Both the position numbers and the translations under genes were made by a program. A stretch of 64,000 nucleotides of DNA from Wenzhouxiangella limi. Its GTDB lineage: Bacteria > Pseudomonadota > Gammaproteobacteria > Xanthomonadales > Wenzhouxiangellaceae. Positions 58,646 through 64,000 of the stretch are shown here, one piece after another. The notes beneath the pieces are model-generated. The model worked only from the letters and a program-made list of their open reading frames with translations. It had not been told where the DNA came from and searched no databases. Position 1 is the first letter of the stretch. The number at the start of each line of letters is the position of its first letter. The stretch lies in contig NZ_JAAGSC010000044.1 of the NCBI RefSeq assembly GCF_010499265.1, positions 155,266-219,265 of the forward strand, written 5' to 3'.

Positions 58646-59790
58646 GGTGTTGCCCGCTCGACCGGGGCCAGCAGGCCGGTGTCGTTGTCCCAGTCATAAT
58701 GCGCGGTCTGGACGGCATTGCCGGCGCGCACCTTCTGCAGCCCCTCGACGACGACCAGCTCGCCCGGCTCGAGACCCGCGGCCACCACCGAGGCGACGCG
58801 CAACTCGCGCTCCAGGGTGATCTGACGTTCGGCAACGGTTTGATCCGGCTGCACCACCAGAACGAACTGGCCGAGCTGATTGCGTCGGACCGCCTGTTTT
58901 GGTACCAGCAGGGCCGGCTGCTGCTCGCGTGTTTCGATTTCCACCGTTGCGAACAGACCGGGGACGAGCTCATCGTCAGGATTGGGGAAGCGGGCGGTGA
59001 TCTGGGCGGTGCCGGTGGTTTCGTCCACCGCGATATCGACGAAATCCAGCTCGCCGGGCCAGGCATAGGGCTCGTCGTCTTCCAGCAGCAGGCGAATCTC
59101 GAACTGATCGGCCGCCAGCCCGAGATTGCGCTGGCGGATCAGTTCGCGGAACTCGCGATCGGTCAGCTGGAAGCGGGCCACGATCGGGTCGGTGGCCAGC
59201 AACCTGACCAGCGGTCCGGACGCCGGCCCGACGACGTTGCCGACCGTGGCGACCGTGTCGCCGACGCGGCCATCGATGGGTGCGCGAATGATGGTGTAGT
59301 CCAGATTCAGGCTGGCCTGGGCCAGGGCGGCCTCGGCCGCCGTCAGCGCCGATTGCGCCTGGCTGGCGGCATCGCGCAGCTTGTCGATATCGGCCGCCGA
59401 AAGAAAACCGCGATCGGCCACCTCCAGCCCGCGCGCCAGGTTGCGTTCGGCCAGTTCCAGCGCGCTGCGGCGCGCTTCCACCTGGGCTTCGGCCTGGCGC
59501 ATCTGGTCGCGCAGCGGCTCATCCTCGAGCCGAAACAAGACGTCGCCGGCGCGCACGCGCGCGCCCCGATCGAACAGCACCGCAGTGACCTCGGCGTTCA
59601 CTCGGGCCTGGACCTGCACGGCTTCGACCGCCTCGGTCCGCGCGCTGACGCGCCATTGGCGATTGAGGTCCACCGGACGAATTTCATAAACGCCGACACC
59701 GACGGGCGGGGGCGGCGCCGGATCCTCGGCGGAACCGCAACCGTTCAGCAACAAACACGCGCTGAATAACAGGGGCAGGGTGGATTTCAT
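58642..59790 (-). CDS. RND efflux periplasmic adaptor (AcrA type) lipoprotein
   Basis: A 382-residue membrane-fusion protein: lipobox LLNGC (C18), beta-barrel and lipoyl halves (VQARVNAEVTAVLFDRGARV, IRAPIDGRVGD) around an alpha-helical hairpin (about 95-160). It links the RND pump to the outer-membrane channel. Starts at the ATG overlapping the AraC gene stop. Confidence 0.94.
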   Translation of the reverse strand: MKSTLPLLFSACLLLNGCGSAEDPAPPPPVGVGVYEIRPVDLNRQWRVSARTEAVEAVQVQARVNAEVTAVLFDRGARVRAGDVLFRLEDEPLRDQMRQAEAQVEARRSALELAERNLARGLEVADRGFLSAADIDKLRDAASQAQSALTAAEAALAQASLNLDYTIIRAPIDGRVGDTVATVGNVVGPASGPLVRLLATDPIVARFQLTDREFRELIRQRNLGLAADQFEIRLLLEDDEPYAWPGELDFVDIAVDETTGTAQITARFPNPDDELVPGLFATVEIETREQQPALLVPKQAVRRNQLGQFVLVVQPDQTVAERQITLERELRVASVVAAGLEPGELVVVEGLQKVRAGNAVQTAHYDWDNDTGLLAPVERATP

Positions 59791-60791
59791 GGTTGTCGGG
59801 TTTCCGGGGCGGGTCGTGGCTGTGAAGTTGACGGGTTGTTGAGCGCTTGGCCAACGGCGCGCTTGCCTAGCCTGCAGCGCGTCTGGCTCGGGCGCTCGCC
59901 GAAGGCTCGGGCATAGTCGATCGCGAACTGTCCCGGGTGACCGAAGCCGAGATCAAAGGCGATCTGCTGGATCGAGGCGTGGCCTTTGCCGGAAATGAGG
60001 CGACGGCGGGCGGCGTGCATGCGCAGATTCTTGATGTGGGCCGCCGGTGAGCGGCCCAGCAGTTCATTGAAGGCATAAAACAGCAGCCGACGGCTGGCAA
60101 AGGTGGCTTCGCACAATTCGGTGATGCTGGGCGGGCGATCCAGCCGGCTTCGAATCATGTCTTCGGCCCGTCTGACGATGCGGCGTCGATGGGCCAGGCT
60201 GGCCCGAAGCAGTCTCGGCCGCGCACCGGTCTGGGCGAGGGCAATGACATGCCCGGCCAGTCCCCCGGGCCCGAAGCTCGCTGCGCCGGAGTGGGACGAG
60301 TTGAAAGACAGCAGGTTCATGAGAAGCCGTTCCATGCGCGCAGTGACCCTGGGATCGGATACGTGTAACCACTGGTGCAGCAGGGTGTCGGGCTCGACCT
60401 GGTATTCGGCCTCGATGATTCGGCTGGCCTGCTCGACCGGGATCGAGACGGCGAATTGACAGTGCCCCGGCTCGATCTGCTGGAAGACCTCGCCGCCGGG
60501 GTCAAGCAGCAGCAGGCTGCCATCCTCCAGCTTTTGCCCCCGGAACCGGCCGCCGGCGCAGCGTCGGGTAATCGGTGTAATCGTCCAGCGCTCGCGCGAG
60601 CGTTGTCCCGAACACACCAGTTCACGGTTCACGCTGCTGCTGAAGACATCGCATGAATCGACCTGAGCAATCGCAAAGGCCGCCTCCAGCGGTCCGGGGC
60701 GCGATTGGGTGATTTGGCCATTGAATATCTCGCCCAGCGCGGCCTGGAGTTGTTCGACGGAAGAAAGATGGATGCGCTGGACTGAGTTCAA
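59787..60791 (-). CDS. AraC-family transcriptional regulator
   Basis: A 334-residue regulator: N-terminal sensory domain (about 1-190, with LLLDPGGEVFQQIEPGHCQF) and C-terminal pair of helix-turn-helices (about 215-315: PSITELCEATFASRRLLFYAFNELLGRSP and ASIQQIAFDLGFGHPGQFAIDYARAFG). It is the first gene of the operon it presumably controls and overlaps the adaptor gene by 4 nt, which makes autoregulation likely. Confidence 0.93.
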   Translation of the reverse strand: MNSVQRIHLSSVEQLQAALGEIFNGQITQSRPGPLEAAFAIAQVDSCDVFSSSVNRELVCSGQRSRERWTITPITRRCAGGRFRGQKLEDGSLLLLDPGGEVFQQIEPGHCQFAVSIPVEQASRIIEAEYQVEPDTLLHQWLHVSDPRVTARMERLLMNLLSFNSSHSGAASFGPGGLAGHVIALAQTGARPRLLRASLAHRRRIVRRAEDMIRSRLDRPPSITELCEATFASRRLLFYAFNELLGRSPAAHIKNLRMHAARRRLISGKGHASIQQIAFDLGFGHPGQFAIDYARAFGERPSQTRCRLGKRAVGQALNNPSTSQPRPAPETRQP

Positions 60792-61088
60792 GCGGGGAAT
60801 CTCATCAAGTGAATTGCTGCTTCAACCCCGCATCTTACTCAAACTGGGAGCAACATCCAATCGTTGAACAGGCAGTCAGGCAGCCAGGCGAAGAGTTTGC
60901 ATTGTTTGACTTTGTGTGTTGGTCAGCGCGCGTTATGGTTGAAAGTCTTGTCAGCGGGGCCGTCGACTAGCAGGAGTTCGTAAGGGCGCAAGGGACGCTG
61001 ATGAGATAAGCCGCCACGCGATGCAGTACGCGGGCTGACCTGAACATTTCATCGGCCTGTAGTTGCCTCATAAGTCCGTCGCCCCTTG
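60792..61088. other. divergent intergenic region, AraC and MscS-like genes
   Basis: 297 bases that must carry both promoters. I see TTGACT at 60907-60912 on the plus strand without a -10 at the right distance, and no gene, terminator or convincing operator. Confidence 0.4.
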
Positions 61089-63590
61089 ATGTTTTTGCTA
61101 CCTAACGTTGAACTCCCGGCTTTTTGCGCGCGAACTCCATTCCGGCTGATGGGGTTGGCGATGCTTTTTATTTTGCTGTCTGACTCGACGGCTGCCGAGA
61201 ATGCCAGCTGGACAGGGGTCTGGGACACACAGTGGCGCAACGGCGGCGCCGTGATGGAACTGCGTCAGGAAGGCGATCGGGTCGAGGGGTTCTACCCGGG
61301 TTTCGAAGGCGTGATGCAGGGTCGGGTGGACGGCAAACAACTTTCCGGCACCTGGACCGATGCTGCCGGGCAGGGCGTTTTCACCTTTGTCATGTCGCCT
61401 GACCGGCAAAGCTTCATGGGACGATTCGGTACCGGCGAGTGGTGGACCGGCATGCGGACCGAAACCGACATCGCCGACACCTTGTTCGGCCGGCTGGATC
61501 TTTCGAGCCCGCAGGCGACCTTGCGGTCTTTTCTGCAGGCCGGCGCCCGGGCCGGAGAGGGACGTAGCGACCGGCTGGGTATCGTCGTTCCCTTGCTGGA
61601 TTTTTCGGCTTTCGAGGAGTCCTTGACGGCCTATGACCGCATCGACCTGGCGCGGCTGCTTTTCCAGGTCATCGACCGTTTGACTTTTCGGGTCTGGGAG
61701 CTGCAGCGCGACGAAGACCTCGCCGACGAGGTCGAGTACGCGGCAAATCTGACCCAGGCAGGGACCAATCTGGCCTACACGCTGCGATTTCGTGCGTCAT
61801 CGGATTCGGACAGTGGCGAAAGAACCTGGCGGCTGGTCGTGCCGCCGGAGGCCGAAATGCGCGCCGCGCTGGAGGAACTGCTCGTCAGGCACGACGGTGT
61901 CTTGCCGCATGCGCGTGAACATCACGCATTGCAATCGCCCCGCGACACCATGCGCACGTTTGTCGAACAATGGGACAACGCCCGTAACGGCAACGGGGAG
62001 CTGTTCCTGAAAACCATGGACCTGTCGCAGATCGCCGAGGCCGTGCGCCAGGAAGAGGGCGCGCTGCTGGGCGAGTATCTGATCGAGGTGCTGCACCGGA
62101 TCGGTTTGCCGCTGCGCCAGGAGATTCCCGATGATCCGAATCGGCGCGGTCCGTATGTTCATTTCGTCCACCCGGTCGGTGTTGTCGAGATTCATCCCAT
62201 CGAGCAAGAAGATGGGTCCACCCGCTGGCAGTTCAGCGCCGAAACCATGGCCAGCGCGCGTCAGCTGTTCATGGCGCTGGAGGACATGCCGCTGGCCGAC
62301 ACCTCTCGACGCGGCGCGTCGACGCCGTTTTTCGAGATTCGCAATCAGGTTCGATCGGTCCACCGCGATCTTCTCAACGAAGCCGGACCCGGGGTCGAAC
62401 TCTGGCAGTGGTTTGCGCTGATCCTTTGGTTGCTGGTCAGTATTCCGATCAGCTGGTTATTGACCGGGATGGTCGCCAAGCCATTCCAGCTTGACGAGAG
62501 CGACGAGAATCGGGTGCTTTCTCCGAAGGTTCGTTTTTTCTGGCCTCTGCGGCTGATCTTCATCGCCGGCATCGGCATGCTGGCGCTCAAGATGCTGGGG
62601 CTGCCGCAAAGCGTGGACATCCCGCTGCGCGTTGTGATCGGGGTGACACTGTCGATTGCCGGTGGCTGGCTTGCCTATCATCTGGTCGACAAGATCAGCG
62701 ACGTGCTCGAGGCCCATTCGCAGCGTTATCGCTACCGCGACGAGATTCTGCGCTCGCTGGCCATCTCCATTGTCAAGCTGGCGGTGATCATTGGTGCGGT
62801 GCTGTTTCTGGCCGAGATCCTGTCGCTGCCCTATCAGGGCGTGATCGCCGGTCTCGGGATCGGTGGCCTGGCCGTGGCGCTGGCTGCACGCAGCACGCTG
62901 GAAAACCTGATCGGTGGTCTGACCCTGTTTGCCGACAAACCGGTCGAGGTGGGCGACCTCTGTCAGCTCGGAGAGCATCTGGGCGTGATCGAGGGCATCG
63001 GTTTGCGCTCGGTCAAGGTGCGATCACTGGCCCGAACCGTGGTGACCATCCCCAACGCCGAATTCGTCAACCTCAACATCGAAAATCTCAGCCGCCGCGA
63101 CCGCATGCTGTTGCGCACCACCGTCGGCTTGCGCTACGAAACCAGCCCGGACCAGCTGCGCTGGGTGTTGACCGAGATTCGCCAGTTGCTCTTGCAGCAT
63201 CCAATGGTGACGCCTGAACCGGCCCGGGCGCGGTTTCTTGGTTTCGGCGACCATTCCGTGGACATCGAGATCTTTGCCTACATCAAGACCAACGATTTCA
63301 ACGAGTTTCTCGGCGTGCAGGAAGATATCTTTCTGCGCCTGATCGAGATCGTCGAGGAATCCGGTACCGGCTTCGCGTTCCCGTCCATGGTCAACTACCT
63401 GGCCAGCGACGGGGGCGTGGACGACGAGCGGGCAGAACGCGCTGAAGCGATCATGCGCGAACTGCGCGAGGGCAACGAGCTGCCTTTCCCGAATTTCGAT
63501 GTGCAAACCCGCAAGAAAATGCGCGACACGCTGGACTATCCGCCGGAAGGTTCGGTCGACTTCGAGCCACAAAATGATGCCAGCGCTTAA
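61089..63590 (+). CDS. large MscS-family mechanosensitive channel
   Basis: An 833-residue channel. A signal peptide (LMGLAMLFILLSDSTAAE) leads into a periplasmic domain with WTGVWDTQWRNGGAVMEL and later helical text to about 430; membrane segments follow (about 440-460, 480-500, 520-545, 560-590). The MscS pore and beta domain start near LPYQGVIAGLGIGGLAVALAAR and VGDLCQLGEHLGVIEGIGLRS. The length puts it with MscK/MscM-like channels. TTG at 61086, ATG at 61089 and ATG at 61149 are possible starts. Confidence 0.9.
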   Translation: MFLLPNVELPAFCARTPFRLMGLAMLFILLSDSTAAENASWTGVWDTQWRNGGAVMELRQEGDRVEGFYPGFEGVMQGRVDGKQLSGTWTDAAGQGVFTFVMSPDRQSFMGRFGTGEWWTGMRTETDIADTLFGRLDLSSPQATLRSFLQAGARAGEGRSDRLGIVVPLLDFSAFEESLTAYDRIDLARLLFQVIDRLTFRVWELQRDEDLADEVEYAANLTQAGTNLAYTLRFRASSDSDSGERTWRLVVPPEAEMRAALEELLVRHDGVLPHAREHHALQSPRDTMRTFVEQWDNARNGNGELFLKTMDLSQIAEAVRQEEGALLGEYLIEVLHRIGLPLRQEIPDDPNRRGPYVHFVHPVGVVEIHPIEQEDGSTRWQFSAETMASARQLFMALEDMPLADTSRRGASTPFFEIRNQVRSVHRDLLNEAGPGVELWQWFALILWLLVSIPISWLLTGMVAKPFQLDESDENRVLSPKVRFFWPLRLIFIAGIGMLALKMLGLPQSVDIPLRVVIGVTLSIAGGWLAYHLVDKISDVLEAHSQRYRYRDEILRSLAISIVKLAVIIGAVLFLAEILSLPYQGVIAGLGIGGLAVALAARSTLENLIGGLTLFADKPVEVGDLCQLGEHLGVIEGIGLRSVKVRSLARTVVTIPNAEFVNLNIENLSRRDRMLLRTTVGLRYETSPDQLRWVLTEIRQLLLQHPMVTPEPARARFLGFGDHSVDIEIFAYIKTNDFNEFLGVQEDIFLRLIEIVEESGTGFAFPSMVNYLASDGGVDDERAERAEAIMRELREGNELPFPNFDVQTRKKMRDTLDYPPEGSVDFEPQNDASA

Positions 63591-63613
63591 AGGACGCCTG
63601 ACGAGGAAAACCC

Positions 63614-64000
63614 ATGCTCAAAACCGTGAAAAATTCTTTGCTGCTGTTGCTGGTAGGCGCTTTGGCTGGTTGCGCTGGCCAAACCACTCAGGGCGATAAC
63701 GAAATGGCTGAAGTCAGTGGACAGGTCTTTTACGTCGAGCGGATCGCGGCACCGCCCAACGCCCGACTGGAGATCGTGCTCGAAGACATCAGCCGGCAAG
63801 ACGTTGCCGCCGAGCGCCTGGGTGAAATGGTGATCGAGCCGGCGGGCCAGCCGCCGTATGAGTTCAGCATCGAATACGATCCGGCGCAGATCGATCCACG
63901 CCACAGCTACCGGGTCGCTGCTCGCCTGTACGACGGCCAGGATTTGCTGTTTACCAGTGACACGGTTCACCAGGTTCTGACCCGGGGCTTTCCGGCAACG
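63614..64000 (+). CDS. YbaY-like lipoprotein, N-terminal part (runs off the window)
   Basis: 129 codons to the window edge: signal peptide with lipobox LAGC (C20), a short linker and a YbaY-type beta domain (VSGQVFYVERIAAPPNARL, VLEDISRQDV, YEFSIEYDPAQIDPRHSYRV, ARLYDGQDLLFTSDT). Members are small outer-membrane or periplasmic lipoproteins of unknown role. It begins 23 nt after the channel gene and is probably co-transcribed. Confidence 0.85.
   Translation, partial: MLKTVKNSLLLLLVGALAGCAGQTTQGDNEMAEVSGQVFYVERIAAPPNARLEIVLEDISRQDVAAERLGEMVIEPAGQPPYEFSIEYDPAQIDPRHSYRVAARLYDGQDLLFTSDTVHQVLTRGFPAT

Noticed and set aside
56513-58699. 728-codon plus-strand frame opposite the RND pump
   Set aside because: Antisense shadow: His/Gln/Asp-rich, no domain, and the minus strand carries an unmistakable AcrB-type gene.

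Overview
The window is high-GC chromosomal DNA of a gammaproteobacterium. Several gene blocks keep their usual gammaproteobacterial order: rplU-rpmA-obgE, gloB-yafS-like-rnhA-dnaQ, queG/nnr-tsaE and phoBR-pstSCAB-phoU. Methionine synthase is split into two overlapping genes, as I recall from Xanthomonadales. I infer a Xanthomonadales-like lineage (possibly close to Wenzhouxiangella). There are no rRNA or tRNA genes, no CRISPR array, no phage and no transposase gene; most of the window is core genome with a few accessory loci.

Layout. 0-8.1 kb: the start of a BTAD/SARP-type regulator behind a CRP-like site, rnhB with an odd active-site motif and an extra C-terminal domain, rplU-rpmA, obgE-deaD, lipA, an unknown gene and a catalytically degenerate GGDEF-EAL protein. 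8.1-13.5 kb: one minus-strand operon of eight tightly packed genes (small membrane protein, YtrA-type GntR regulator, ABC ATPase and permease, two glycosyltransferases, an ArsS-like radical SAM enzyme, a GNAT acetyltransferase) read from a promoter that overlaps a palindromic operator. 13.6-14.9 kb: an FKBP-type prolyl isomerase and a DUF2058 protein. 15.2-19.9 kb: an ArsR-methyltransferase fusion regulator followed by split metH. 19.9-24 kb: gloB, yafS-like, rnhA, dnaQ and a MltF-type lytic transglycosylase. 24.1-27 kb: gltX, zur and a WYL regulator. 27-36.1 kb: the phosphate regulon with Pho boxes. 36.2-42.4 kb: a class III aminotransferase, queG, nnr-tsaE, a gamma-glutamylcyclotransferase-like gene and a DUF1499 protein. 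42.4-51.6 kb: four exported proteins (lipoprotein hydrolase, porin, glutaminase, DcaP-like porin) beside a three-protein phosphorelay (hybrid kinase, HPt, response regulator). 51.7-55.1 kb: a DUF937 protein, a large secreted low-complexity protein and an outer-membrane barrel. 55.1-60.8 kb: an AraC-adaptor-RND pump-K+ channel operon. 61.1-64 kb: a MscS-type channel and the start of a YbaY-like lipoprotein.

The most unusual non-coding signal is a composite repeat of about 243 bp present twice (14919-15163 and 37772-38013). Each copy has 8-bp terminal inverted repeats and two long hairpins. The 30-nt hairpin loop is identical in all four hairpins and lies inverted within each pair, while the hairpin arms differ from one hairpin to the next yet stay almost perfectly self-complementary. 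I do not recognise this as a named element. The most interesting coding unit is the GntR/ABC/ArsS-like operon, which probably makes or exports a glycosylated small molecule of unknown identity.
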